A stretch of DNA of 64,000 bases from Azospirillaceae bacterium (GCA_031291675.1 JARLIO010000014.1:1-64000); one strand, 5' to 3'; positions 45,656 to 55,629 are shown, counted from the stretch's first letter. Program-made: numbers and translations. Notes: a model not told the origin generated them from the sequence alone.

Positions 45656-48600
45656 ATGGCCGATAAACGCGGTTGGCTTCGCTCGCTCGTTGGTGCCGCG
45701 CCGACGGAATCCGAAGCCCGGGGTGAGTACGAGACGCTGAAGACCAAGGCCTTGGCGCAGAAGAAGTTGGCCGAGCTTGAGAAAAGCGAAGTCAACCCGG
45801 TCAAGAAGGTCTTCGTCGAGGCCCTGAAACGGGTCAAGGGCCAGAGCATCGAGGTTCCCGGTGACGTGGTGACCGCGCATCAAAATGCTCAGCGCCGTGA
45901 CGCCGAAACCAACAGCGCGTTGCTCGACGGGGTGACGGCGCTGCAAGAGGGCGAGGCCTGGCCGGGCAAACCCGATGGCACGGCGACGATGCGCTATGTC
46001 AGTGGTTCCGCCCGACTGATCGTCGCCGATCAGCAATACGCGATCGCCCTCAAGAAGCTGAAAAAGACCAAGTCGGATTACACCGACGCCGCCGACAAGC
46101 TCGATGTCGCCTTGCGCGAGACCGAGAAGAAGATGGGTTACAAGCGTCTGGCCGCCGGCTTGCAGGGCGAGATGGTCGATCAGGAAAAAGTCCTGAGCAA
46201 CCATCGCTACGTGCTCAATACCGACCTCGCCGAATTTCGCCAAGCCAAGGGTGAGGGTGATGCCACCTACAACAAGGGCAAACAAGGCTATTACGGCGAA
46301 GCCGTTGACGCTTACACCGAGGCCAAGGAAATCGCGGCCCGGGCGATCGAGACCGCCGCGAAACGTCAGAAGATCGATGACGAGACCCGACCGATTGCAG
46401 AGGTGATCGAAAACGGCGTCCAGGACATCGAGGGCGCCTTGAAAGACAAGGCCCTGGCCAAGGCCGGTTTGACGCCGGTTGCCATCAAGGCGATGGTCCC
46501 CGACGCCGACACCGATCCGCGCGCCATCACCGGGACGCTGCGCCGATGCCTGGTACAGATTCGCCAGAAGGACGGTAATGACTACCAACAGGCGGCGACA
46601 GACATTGCGCGGCTTCACCGCGATGTTGAAAAGATCTTCGGCGCCGTCGCGGATCTGAAGGCGCTGATCACCTATCGCGACGCGAAAAAACGCGATTTGG
46701 CGGTGGCCATTGCCCAGGTCAAGGTCAGTGCCGGCAAGTTGTTACCGCTCCTGGCCAGCCCGGAATGGGAAAAACTCGAAGGCCCGGGCAGCATGCCGAG
46801 GCTGGAAGACCTGACAGGGTTGATGGAAGTGCTGGGTAGCGTCGAGAAAGCCGCCGAAATCGGCTTCAAATCGCTCTACAGCAGGAAGGACATCGATGCC
46901 GAATACAACGAGTATCGGGCAACGACGGGCTATGTCGAAGAGGGCATTGGGGTCATCGTTTCGCAGGTGAAGGAGAAAGACGACCCGAAGAAGACGCTGA
47001 TCGAGGAGATGTCAGGCATCATCGTCGATGAAGCCCTGGAGAAGCGGGCCATCGCCGAGATTCAGCGGATCGAGGCGTCGGTTTCACCCCAGCTTGATGC
47101 GCTTCAGGAATGGGATTGGCCGGAAATCATTGCGGTCCGCAAGGATTTTGAGGCCCGCCTGAGCTCGACGCCGCCGCTGAAGGCGTCCGCGGTCGCCCCG
47201 GGATTGCGGGTTCTCGAGGGCAAGGTTCATGCGGCCTATGAGCAGAAGGTAGCCGAAAACAGGGCGCTGATCGATGACGCGAGCACCGCGATCAAGACGA
47301 CGGAGGCGACCTACAAATCGGTCTATGACACAGCACACAAGGTGATTAGCTGGCGCCGGGCCACGGCCAATGACGCGCTGGATCGCCTGCGCAAGGAAAT
47401 CGATGTCGCCAAATCGGCCTATGATGTCAGCGATCCGGTTTCGGCGCGCGGTGTGATACAGACCTTGGCCGGGATTGATGCGGAGCTGGCGGGGATCCGA
47501 CGCGCTGCCGCCAATCCCGACGCCTACAAGTCGCTGTATGCGTTGCGCACCGAGATCGCTGACTTGATCGAGGCCAAGCCGCTGAGCGAGCGGCTCGAAA
47601 ACCGGTCCAAGGCGCTGACGCTGGCGTTGAAGACGCTGTGGGCGGAGGCCGAGACCTTGCAGCCTGACGCCGCGACGAAGAAGCTTGAGGCGTTCAAGAA
47701 AACGGTGGAAGAAGCTGGCGTGGCTGCCACCGAGTTGGACGCTCAGCGCGACGAAGCCGCGAAAAAGCTGAAGGAATATAAGGCTGAATTCAAGACCTTG
47801 ACGAAGGCGGTCAAGACCAAGACCAAGTCGGGAAAGGTGATCACGAAACTGAGGGGTGATTTTGCCGCGACGATCGCCCAACTCGACGCGATATGCGACA
47901 AAAGTCACTACGAGGTCGACGAGAAGGCAATTCTCGAATTGCGGCTGACCCAGGCGACCCATGCCCGCACTGCGCTCTTGAAGGATGGTTCGACCACCGA
48001 GCTGGATGTCGACAAGGCCATCGCCAGCCATCGCGAGAGCGAGGCCGAGGATGAACGTGTTGAGGCCGCTCTGATCGCCTGGGAGCGAGCCTGTGCCTTG
48101 TTTGACGTTGATCTGAAGCGGCTGAAGACGCTTCTCGAACAGGAAGGTGATATCGTCGACGCTGAGGTCATCGAGAAGACCTATAAGTCGACCCAGAAGA
48201 TGGTTAAGGAGTCGCGGCAGACTGAGGCTGGGAACCTGCAACTGAAGGTTCTGCAGAATCGCGTCGACGAACTGGCAAAGAACCCTTGGGCGGTACGAGC
48301 CTCGGCGATGGAGGCCATGACCAAGATCCCTGAGGTCTGGTCCAAAGCCGTGACCGAGACCCAGGCCAAGCTGGCGGCGATGACCGAGGCCCTTAACGCC
48401 AAGGTCGGCGACGACGTGGCGCTCAAACAGCAGACCGATCAGGTCGTGACCAGGATCACCGAAGTGACGCGGCGCTTCAATCCCCGGGCTTTTGACAATC
48501 ATTGTCTGTTGCTGTCCAGTAAGGAGAGCGATCGCAAGACCCGGCGCAAGAACAAGGAAACTGCGTTGCGCCAGGTTGCGATCTATCGCGCCTATTGGGA

Positions 48601-48715
48601 TGATCCGGCGATCAAGCGTTTGATGCTGAATCCTTTCAAGATCTCGCCAGTATTCACCGAGGCCTACAAGGCGATCGAGCGGATGATGTTTGAATTCCAG
48701 CGCTTTCCAGATTGA
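45656..48715 (+). CDS. Unknown 1019-aa helical protein, second gene of the cassette
   Basis: No family recognised. After a short N-terminus (MADKRGWLRSLVGAAPTES) almost the whole protein is charged, Lys/Glu/Ala-rich and predicted alpha-helical, with heptad-like stretches such as LKKLKKTKSDYTDAADKL (about 135-155) and KKLKEYKAEFKTLTKAVK (about 700-720). Motifs of the type EYNEYRATTGYVEEGIGV break the helices. The C-terminal 60 residues (KSDRKTRRKNKE-like basic patch, then YRAYWDDPAIKRLML) look more compact. There is no ATPase, protease or nuclease motif and no signal peptide. GAAGGGAATT precedes the ATG. Its composition resembles that of the upstream protein, suggesting shared ancestry or co-assembly. 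A structural or scaffold role is an inference from composition only. Confidence 0.8.
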   Translation: MADKRGWLRSLVGAAPTESEARGEYETLKTKALAQKKLAELEKSEVNPVKKVFVEALKRVKGQSIEVPGDVVTAHQNAQRRDAETNSALLDGVTALQEGEAWPGKPDGTATMRYVSGSARLIVADQQYAIALKKLKKTKSDYTDAADKLDVALRETEKKMGYKRLAAGLQGEMVDQEKVLSNHRYVLNTDLAEFRQAKGEGDATYNKGKQGYYGEAVDAYTEAKEIAARAIETAAKRQKIDDETRPIAEVIENGVQDIEGALKDKALAKAGLTPVAIKAMVPDADTDPRAITGTLRRCLVQIRQKDGNDYQQAATDIARLHRDVEKIFGAVADLKALITYRDAKKRDLAVAIAQVKVSAGKLLPLLASPEWEKLEGPGSMPRLEDLTGLMEVLGSVEKAAEIGFKSLYSRKDIDAEYNEYRATTGYVEEGIGVIVSQVKEKDDPKKTLIEEMSGIIVDEALEKRAIAEIQRIEASVSPQLDALQEWDWPEIIAVRKDFEARLSSTPPLKASAVAPGLRVLEGKVHAAYEQKVAENRALIDDASTAIKTTEATYKSVYDTAHKVISWRRATANDALDRLRKEIDVAKSAYDVSDPVSARGVIQTLAGIDAELAGIRRAAANPDAYKSLYALRTEIADLIEAKPLSERLENRSKALTLALKTLWAEAETLQPDAATKKLEAFKKTVEEAGVAATELDAQRDEAAKKLKEYKAEFKTLTKAVKTKTKSGKVITKLRGDFAATIAQLDAICDKSHYEVDEKAILELRLTQATHARTALLKDGSTTELDVDKAIASHRESEAEDERVEAALIAWERACALFDVDLKRLKTLLEQEGDIVDAEVIEKTYKSTQKMVKESRQTEAGNLQLKVLQNRVDELAKNPWAVRASAMEAMTKIPEVWSKAVTETQAKLAAMTEALNAKVGDDVALKQQTDQVVTRITEVTRRFNPRAFDNHCLLLSSKESDRKTRRKNKETALRQVAIYRAYWDDPAIKRLMLNPFKISPVFTEAYKAIERMMFEFQRFPD

Positions 48716-48833
48716 CGGTGGTCCGGGGGCTGGCAACGCCGACGCGGGTCGGCGTTGTCGTTTGCAACCTGAGTTCGTACCGCCAAGGATTCCCTAAAGC
48801 CTGTGAAGTGGCCTTATCAAGGATTGAACTGTC

Positions 48834-51800
48834 ATGCCAAACAGCTTTTCCGAAGCCGAAGTCACCTGGATCGCCGAATTTGTCGGGTCATCGGTATCGT
48901 CTGGAGCCGCGGCGGAAGGTCGGGCCTTGAAGCAGGAAGCCGTCCTGAAATCCGTCTATGGCAACATGGATTATCTGGCGGATGAACTCGGCAGCGCCTT
49001 CAGCTTCGAGATCAGCCGCGAATCCTCGCACGCGATCAAGCGGGCGTTCAATGTCCGCAAGAGTTTCAAGGGTGTCAGCGACGATCACGACGCCGGCAAG
49101 GAACTCGACGCCTATTGGGATTTGCGGCGTTTCGCCGGGTCCAACCCGCCCGCCAACGATGATGATGATGACCGGATGGAACAGACGGTCTCGATGATCG
49201 AAACGGCAAAGCAGCAAGGCAAGATCGAGATCAGTGGCGGCGATGACAGCATCGGCAAGCTGAAAACGGCCATCGGTGAAGTCAAGAGAATGCTCACGAC
49301 GATGGAGGAGGCGGTCGACGAGTCCGGTCAGCGCCTGTTTTCCGATGAAGACATCATGGAGCGGCTGTTCAAGCCGATGATCCGGCAAGGGGTTTTTCCC
49401 GAAAGCTTCGTTCCCGACAAATACAGCGAGGTTGCCAAGGTGTTCGGCGGCGCCTCCGAAGCCTATATGGATCGCCTGATCGAGGGGACAGCCAAGGGAA
49501 CCATCAACGACACCAAGCACAATGCGAATTTCGCCGTTTCGGTGTGCAAGAAGACCACCGATGTTGCTCTGACCACGGTCAAGGTCGTCGACGCCTGCGG
49601 TGGCCCCGCGAATGCCGTCAAATATGCCAAATTCGCCCAGACCGCCGTGATGCTGACGGCCCAGGGTATCAAGCTGATCCTGACGAAGGACGATGCCGAC
49701 AGCGTTGTCGATGCCTTGAAGTCGGCTCTGACGGCGGCCGTCGGAGCCTTTGTCAAAAGCGAGGCGCTGGAAGGGATCCTGACCGGCGCGATTAGCGCCA
49801 CTTTTGGCGCCGGCACCGGCGCTTACAAGCTGATTGCGCGCGGCGATGTGTCGGGCGCGCTGGAATCGCTTGGCGACGCCATCGGTGGTGTGTTCTCCGC
49901 GGTTGCTGCGACCAAGGATGACGCCGTCGCCGCCAATCTCAACCGGATCGGTGCCTCGCTGACCTTGGGATTCAAGATGGCGGCCCCGGCCATCAAGACG
50001 ATCAAGGGATTGCGCGAGGGCGAGGGCTTCAGCAGCCTGGCGGTCGAATTGCTCAAGAAGGAGATGGGTGTTATTGGCGCCGGCGTGATCCAACAGACGG
50101 TTATTGAACTGGGGGCGATCGAGACCAAGAAGGAAGTCGACAAGGCCCGCGACGAGGGCAAGAGCGACGAAGAACTCGCCGACTTGCAGAAGGACAAGGA
50201 CGACGAGGTCTCCGACACGGCCAGCGAAACCGGCGAGACCATGGGTGAGATCCCGGAAAATGTCGCCACCCTGCTGGCGGGGCTGAAGGATACTTTCACC
50301 AAAGCCGGTAGAGATCCCGAGCTTCAGAAAAAGATCGAGGCGGCGGTTGCCCGGGCGGCGAATTCCGCCGACGGGACGGTCAACGCGATGACCGCGGGGA
50401 TTGTGACCGATGGCGCCCTGGGTGATGCCTATTTTCTGCTGGGTCGGCCCAAGCCGGCGGCGGTGGCGGAGGATCCCAGCCGTGATGCGGTCCGGACGGC
50501 GTTGCTCGACGCCCAGAACGCCCTGGTCGCGATCAAGGACCAGGAGGTCGTGGTCAAAGGTGTCAAGATCAAAGTGGAAGTCGCGTTTGCCAAGGAATTC
50601 TCAACGCGTTTCCTGATGAGCCTCGACGATTTTATCGCCACCGAAGTGCCGCGGCTCAGCGAAAAGGGCGGTGCCGAAAATAATGATTCACGGGCGGCCG
50701 TCGCTTTTTGCCGCGATTACCCGGCTTATGTTGCGGCACAGCAGAAGCTTGCGACGCTGGCCTCACCCCAGGCACTGGCCAATCTGAAGACGGAGGTCGA
50801 GGAAAAAAAGAGACAGGAACTGGTGGCCACGGCCCAGAAGGCGATTCTCGACGATGCCGACAAGGACGCCCGGGTGTTCCGCGAGGCTTTGGCCCAGGGT
50901 TTCAGTCTACCGACCGATCCCGAAGAGCTGGCGTTGCAGGAAACGTCGCGGGAGATGTCCAAGATCGCGCCGATGATCAAGCAGTTGAAGGCCGATCAGG
51001 ATCTGTTCGATGTTGCGATGACGGTGGTCAAAGGTGGGGCCGATGTCCTGGCAGCGTTCTTTCCGCCGGCGGAAATTGTCGCGGCGGCCGCGGCGATGAT
51101 GGCCGAATTGAACAAGGCGATCAAACGCCAGCAGGAATTCCTGTTGTGGCGCCAAAACAAGACCGATGCCCGGAACGCGGCTTCGGTGCAAATGGAGGCT
51201 TTCCTCAACAAGGCGAACATCGCGAACAGCCAGACCATCCAGCACGGGATCCAGGCGGCGGTCCATCTGATGGAGATGCTCGCGGCGATGATCGAGACCG
51301 TCGGCATGGCGACCCATGCCGCGATGGGCGCCGGTGCCGCGGTCCAGATAGCGGGCAAGGCCGCCAAGCTGGCGGCCCAGGCGACCGGCCAGCTCATCGA
51401 CCTAATCTACACGGTTAAGGGCGAGGTTGAATTGCGCAGCGCCTGGAACGACTTCCAGGTGGCGCTGGACAATCCCAAGAGTCGCCGCAAGGCACGCCAG
51501 GCGATCCGGGCCAATCCGACCCTGGCCAAATATGCGATCGCCTATGGTGCGGTTGAGGGCAACGACCCGGTTGCCAAGATGGCGATGCAGCGCTGCGGAC
51601 TGAACGAGAAGACGTTGGCTGATGCCGATACCAACGTCCAGGCCGTGGTTGACTATCTCGAAGCCCTCTATCCCGAGGACCCGATCCTGGAACGGGAGGT
51701 CGCGACCAGCAAATGGTTCCCCAGCACCAGCTTTGTGCCAACCTTCAAGGATTGGAACGCGTTCCTGCTGGCGGCTGATCCCAAGCTGGGCGGCGACAAG

Positions 51801-52142
51801 GGCAAGGCGGTTGCCAAGGTGCTGGTCAATCTCGACACCGCGCGGGCGGCGTTTGTCGTCGCCGACAAGGCGCTGCGGGACAAGAGCCTGCCCGACCGCA
51901 CCGAAGCGGATGCCGCGGCGCGGCTGGCGGCGATCGAGCGGGTCGCGTTCCGGATCGACGAGAGCGGCGCGGCGTTGCGCGCCTATCGGGCGATTGGCAG
52001 CGACGACAAACCACATCACGCCATGGCCAACGCGACGATTGGCTTCATCCAGTCATTGAATGACGTTCGCGTTGAATTCCTCAAGGCCCGCAACGAAAAC
52101 GCGACGCTGTATGTGCCGGTCCTGGTCAATGCCGTCGTGTGA
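48834..52142 (+). CDS. Unknown 1102-aa protein with Gly/Ala-rich helical segments, third gene of the cassette
   Basis: No family recognised. The N-terminal 115 residues end in a run of five Asp. Residues about 225-430 form a low-charge Ala/Gly/Val-rich region with patterns that look like amphipathic or membrane-inserting helices (AVMLTAQGIKLILT, ALTAAVGAFVKSEALEGILT, GAISATFGAGTGAYKLIA). A very acidic hinge (about 430-475) follows. A second hydrophobic region lies near 732-865 (DVLAAFFPPAEIVAAAAAMM, MLAAMIETVGMATHAAMGAG). There is no signal peptide and no obvious enzyme motif. The C-terminal quarter is helical and charged. The start MPNSFSEAEVTW at 48834 lies 118 bases after the second gene. 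The pattern resembles helical pore-forming proteins in composition only; a soluble helical bundle is equally possible. Confidence 0.8.
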   Translation: MPNSFSEAEVTWIAEFVGSSVSSGAAAEGRALKQEAVLKSVYGNMDYLADELGSAFSFEISRESSHAIKRAFNVRKSFKGVSDDHDAGKELDAYWDLRRFAGSNPPANDDDDDRMEQTVSMIETAKQQGKIEISGGDDSIGKLKTAIGEVKRMLTTMEEAVDESGQRLFSDEDIMERLFKPMIRQGVFPESFVPDKYSEVAKVFGGASEAYMDRLIEGTAKGTINDTKHNANFAVSVCKKTTDVALTTVKVVDACGGPANAVKYAKFAQTAVMLTAQGIKLILTKDDADSVVDALKSALTAAVGAFVKSEALEGILTGAISATFGAGTGAYKLIARGDVSGALESLGDAIGGVFSAVAATKDDAVAANLNRIGASLTLGFKMAAPAIKTIKGLREGEGFSSLAVELLKKEMGVIGAGVIQQTVIELGAIETKKEVDKARDEGKSDEELADLQKDKDDEVSDTASETGETMGEIPENVATLLAGLKDTFTKAGRDPELQKKIEAAVARAANSADGTVNAMTAGIVTDGALGDAYFLLGRPKPAAVAEDPSRDAVRTALLDAQNALVAIKDQEVVVKGVKIKVEVAFAKEFSTRFLMSLDDFIATEVPRLSEKGGAENNDSRAAVAFCRDYPAYVAAQQKLATLASPQALANLKTEVEEKKRQELVATAQKAILDDADKDARVFREALAQGFSLPTDPEELALQETSREMSKIAPMIKQLKADQDLFDVAMTVVKGGADVLAAFFPPAEIVAAAAAMMAELNKAIKRQQEFLLWRQNKTDARNAASVQMEAFLNKANIANSQTIQHGIQAAVHLMEMLAAMIETVGMATHAAMGAGAAVQIAGKAAKLAAQATGQLIDLIYTVKGEVELRSAWNDFQVALDNPKSRRKARQAIRANPTLAKYAIAYGAVEGNDPVAKMAMQRCGLNEKTLADADTNVQAVVDYLEALYPEDPILEREVATSKWFPSTSFVPTFKDWNAFLLAADPKLGGDKGKAVAKVLVNLDTARAAFVVADKALRDKSLPDRTEADAAARLAAIERVAFRIDESGAALRAYRAIGSDDKPHHAMANATIGFIQSLNDVRVEFLKARNENATLYVPVLVNAVV

Positions 52143-52219
52143 CGGGGGCGACACTGATCTTGCCCCTTGCGTTGCGATCGCCGAAGCTCGGTTGATGCAA
52201 CATGGCATGAAGGCAGGGG

Positions 52220-54007
52220 ATGGACCAGGATCGCGGGGAAGGCGGGGCGCGCATCGCGGGATCCGGGGCGCGGGCCGTGGCCGGATCGGTAAGATCGCAA
52301 GCGCTGGCGTTGGTCCGGGACGTCATCCGCACCGGCGGCCGCCGGTTCTGGCTGGTCGCGCTGCTTGCGACCGCCGCGGCCGTGCTCCAGGGTGGCGGCG
52401 TTGTGCTCCTGGTGCCCTTGCTGCATCACCTGGAGCTGGTTACGGCCCCAGCGGGTGGCGCGGAAGGGCTGCGGGCACCGTTCGCGGGGCTGGGGCTCGG
52501 CGGGATCCTGGCCTTCTATGTCGTTGCGGTCGCCGGGATCGCCGGCATTCAATATGCCCATGCCGTGACCAGCACCGGCCTGGTCCTCGATTACGGCGAT
52601 AGCCTGCGGCGGCGTTTGCACCAGGCCGTGATGGCGATGGGCTGGGAAGGCGTGATGGCGCAACGCGGTGCCGACCTGACCCACGCTTTGACCGCCGAGG
52701 TGGGGCAATGTGGTTATGCCGTAACCCTGTTGCTGAACCTTCTGAGCAGCGGCGTCCAGGTGCCGGCGCTGTTGGCGGTGGCGGTCGCTCTGTCCCCCCG
52801 GTTTACCGTTGGTACCGTCGTGCTCGCCGGCGTGATTGCGGTTGCGATGGCGCCGCTCAATCGGCGCGCTCATGCCCTGGCCACGGCGCAGGCGACTGCC
52901 AATCGGGAGCTCCACGCCGAGGTCGCCGATGAGCTGGCAGGCTTGCGGGTGCTCAAGGTCCTGCGCGCCGAGGCGGTGCGCGCCCAGGCCTTGGCCGAGA
53001 GGGTCGCGCGGCTGCGGCAGTCCCATCTGGTTCAGATCCGCGCCTACGCGGCGGCCAGCCGGCTGCAGCAGCTCGTGGCGGCGATCGCGGCGGCGGTGGG
53101 GGTCTGGGTTGGGGTGTGGATCTTGGGGCTGGGCTTGGCGGATATGCTGGTTCTGGTGCTGGCCTTTGGGCGGATCATGATGGTCGCGACCCGGATGCAG
53201 GAACAGGCGCGGCAGATTCTCCGGGTTCTGCCGGTTCATTCCGTGCTGTCGCAGCGGCTGGCCGAATTTCGTGCCGCCGCGGAGCCGCGGCCGGTGGCAC
53301 CGCCCCCGGAATTGCGTCGGGAAATCCGGCTCGAAGGCCTGGGCTATTGGCACCGGAATGCGACGGCCGCGACGTTGCAGGACGTCGACGCCGTGATCCC
53401 GGCTTTCGCGACGACCGCGCTGGTCGGGTCGTCGGGGGCCGGTAAATCAACTCTTGCCGATCTGGTGATGGGGCTGACCACGCCGTCGCAGGGCGTGATC
53501 CGGGTCGATGACACGGTGCTCGACGGGCCGGCGCGCGTCGCCTGGCGGGCGCGCGTCGGCTACGTGCCGCAGGATCCGTTCCTGTTCCATGACACCATCC
53601 GGCGCAATCTGCTGCTGGCGCGTCCTGACGCCGCGGAGCCCGCGCTGTGGCGTGCGCTCGATGCCGCGGCGGCCGACTTCGTCCGCCATTTGCCCCAGGG
53701 GCTTGATACGGTGGTCGGGGATCGTGGTCTGCGGTTGTCGGGGGGGGAACGGCAACGGATCGTGCTGGCCCGGGCCTTGTTGCAACAACCCATGATCCTG
53801 GTGCTGGACGAGGCGACCAGTGCGTTGGACCAGGACACTGAAACCCGCGTGCTGCAGACGCTGCGCCAGTTGCACGGCCGGATGACGGTTCTGGTGATCG
53901 CCCATCGGGCCTCCACGATTGCCCTGGCCGATCATCTGATCCGGCTGGAGGCCGGGATCGTGGTGCCGGCCGCCGCACCGGCGCCGGCGTCGCGGGGCAT
54001 GACATAG
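52220..54007 (+). CDS. ABC transporter, fused permease and ATPase
   Basis: A 595-aa half-transporter of the exporter (type IV ABC) kind. An N-terminal transmembrane domain with about six helices (for example FWLVALLATAAAVLQGGGVV, GILAFYVVAVAGIAGI, ALLAVAVALSPRFTVGTVV, VWVGVWILGLGLADMLVLVL) is followed by the nucleotide-binding domain: Walker A VGSSGAGKST (about 403-412), Q-loop YVPQDPF, signature LSGGERQR (about 504-511), Walker B MILVLDEATSALD and H-loop VIAHRAST. Such homodimers export lipids, peptides or drugs. It lies 77 bases after the unknown cassette on the same strand, so it could export something for it, or be unrelated. Its G+C and arginine use are higher than those of the cassette. 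Confidence 0.9.
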   Translation: MDQDRGEGGARIAGSGARAVAGSVRSQALALVRDVIRTGGRRFWLVALLATAAAVLQGGGVVLLVPLLHHLELVTAPAGGAEGLRAPFAGLGLGGILAFYVVAVAGIAGIQYAHAVTSTGLVLDYGDSLRRRLHQAVMAMGWEGVMAQRGADLTHALTAEVGQCGYAVTLLLNLLSSGVQVPALLAVAVALSPRFTVGTVVLAGVIAVAMAPLNRRAHALATAQATANRELHAEVADELAGLRVLKVLRAEAVRAQALAERVARLRQSHLVQIRAYAAASRLQQLVAAIAAAVGVWVGVWILGLGLADMLVLVLAFGRIMMVATRMQEQARQILRVLPVHSVLSQRLAEFRAAAEPRPVAPPPELRREIRLEGLGYWHRNATAATLQDVDAVIPAFATTALVGSSGAGKSTLADLVMGLTTPSQGVIRVDDTVLDGPARVAWRARVGYVPQDPFLFHDTIRRNLLLARPDAAEPALWRALDAAAADFVRHLPQGLDTVVGDRGLRLSGGERQRIVLARALLQQPMILVLDEATSALDQDTETRVLQTLRQLHGRMTVLVIAHRASTIALADHLIRLEAGIVVPAAAPAPASRGMT

Positions 54008-54102
54008 CAATTCCCGGCATCGCCGGGACGCCCTATAGTGCGGCGGCGCGAGACACGCGATGATGCTCGTGGAATTCCCCCTCCCATCGACCCGGCAGGC
54101 CC

Positions 54103-55544
54103 ATGATGAATCGCCAACAGCGTCGGCTGGTGACCCGAGCCCCGGGGCCGGATGCGGCGGTCGCGGCGGCGGCGCTGGCTGACCAGGCGCATCGCGCTCT
54201 GGTCCAGGGCCAGCCCCGGGTGGCGGTGTCGGCACTTCGGCGGCTGGTCGTGTTGTGCCCGCAAGAAGGGGCTTTCTGGCGCGCCCTGGGGCAGGCATTG
54301 GTCGCGGATGGCCGGCCGGCTGAGGCGGTTGCGGCCTTTACGACGGCTTGCGAACGCCAGCCCGATGCTGCCGACATCCTGTCTGATCGGGGCATGGCCT
54401 ATCTCGATTCGGGGCAGGGTGTGGCGGCCGGAGCCTGCCACCGTGCGGTGATCGCGATCGATCCGGTGTTCCCGGGAGCCTATGGCCGGTTGGCGTCGGC
54501 CCTGAAGCGGCAGGGCCGGTTCGACGCCGCCCTGGCCGCACAGTGTCGGGCCGTGGCCACGGCTCCCGATGATCCCCATGAGCGGTTCAACCTGGCGCTG
54601 CTGCTATTATCTTCTGGACGGTTTGACGAGGGCTGGGCGGCCTACGAGGCGCGGCTGCGTCTCCCCGGCCTGGACATCCACACCGGGTTTGCCCAACCGC
54701 AATGGGCGGGCGAGGACATCGCGCGCCAGACGCTTCTGGTCCATGCCGAGCAGGGGCTGGGGGATGTTATTCAGTTCTGCCGTTATCTGCCGTTGCTGAC
54801 CGGTCGGGCCCGATCGGTGCTTTTTGCCGTGCCGCCGGCGCTGGTGACGCTGCTGCGCGATCTGCCCGGGGTCGACGCGCTGTGTTGACCGGGGCGGAGC
54901 CTCCGCCGCGGTTCGACGTCCATTGCCCGCTGTTGAGCCTGCCCCGGGCGCTTCGAACCACGGTGGAGTCGATCCCGGCGACGGTGCCCTATCTAAAGGC
55001 CGAGCCCCGCCGGGTTGCTCAGATGGCGGAACGGTTTCCGGTTCTGGCCGGGCCGGAGATCAAGGTCGGTCTGGTCTGGGCCGGGCAATCGCGGCATCAT
55101 GACCGCGCGGCCGATCAGATGGATGCGCAGCGCAGCATGCGCCTCAGCGATTTTGCGCCCTTGAAAGGGCGCGGTACGATCCGTTTTGTCAGTCTGCAGA
55201 AAGGTGAGGCCGCCCGTCAGGTGAAGAGCGCGTCGCGTGACCTGCCGCTGCTCGATCCGATGCGCCACATCGAAGCGTTCGTCGATACGGCGGCGGTGAT
55301 CGCCCATCTCGATCTGGTGATTTCGGTTGACACCGCGGTCGCCCATCTGGCCGGGGCTTTGGGAAAGCCGGTGTGGATCCTGTCCCGGTTTGACGGCTGC
55401 TGGCGTTGGCTGCGCGATCGCGACGACACGCCTTGGTATCCGACGGCCCGCTTGTTTCGCCAAACCCGGCCGGGCGACTGGAGCGATGTCATGGCCCGGG
55501 TCGCGACGGCCTTGGCGGCGTTTGCCGCGGGACGGCAACTGTAA
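54103..55544 (+). pseudogene. TPR-glycosyltransferase gene interrupted by a frameshift
   Basis: Two adjacent frames together make one familiar protein. The first (54103-54888) has TPR-type repeats (LGQALVADGRPAEAVAAF, LASALKRQGRFDAALAA, ALLLLSSGRFDEGWAAYE) and the start of the transferase part (QTLLVHAEQGLGDVIQFCRY) and ends VDALC at a TGA. The second frame continues at once with LTGAEPPPRFDVHCPLLSLP, VGLVWAGQSRHHDR, DLVISVDTAVAHLAGALGKPV and the C-terminus. In the family the text runs VDA-L-L-T-G-type without a break, so a dinucleotide TG insertion or a one-base loss near 54888-54895 explains the split. It may be a true frameshift, a sequencing error or a slippage site. Enzymes of this kind (TPR plus GT9/GT41-like) probably modify proteins or surface glycans. 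Confidence 0.75.
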
Positions 55545-55629
55545 CGGTGGCGTCGAAACGTCGAGCGTCTGCCGAATTCGCAAAGCGGCGGCCCGGCGAA
55601 TTTGGCAGGACCCGGTGGGCATCCGGAAG

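Noticed and set aside
47084-48736. 550-codon minus-strand frame opposite the second cassette gene
   Set aside because: Leu/Gly/Arg-rich antisense frame without start signals or domains. The plus-strand frame has a codon pattern consistent with coding (G/C at third positions) and a plausible ribosome binding site.
48888-50093. 401-codon minus-strand frame opposite the third cassette gene
   Set aside because: His/Gln/Gly-rich shadow frame; the plus-strand gene is better supported.
43020-52142. CRISPR array or defence island
   Set aside because: No regularly spaced repeats and no nuclease, helicase or methyltransferase motif in the three unknown genes, so a defence role is not supported by sequence alone.
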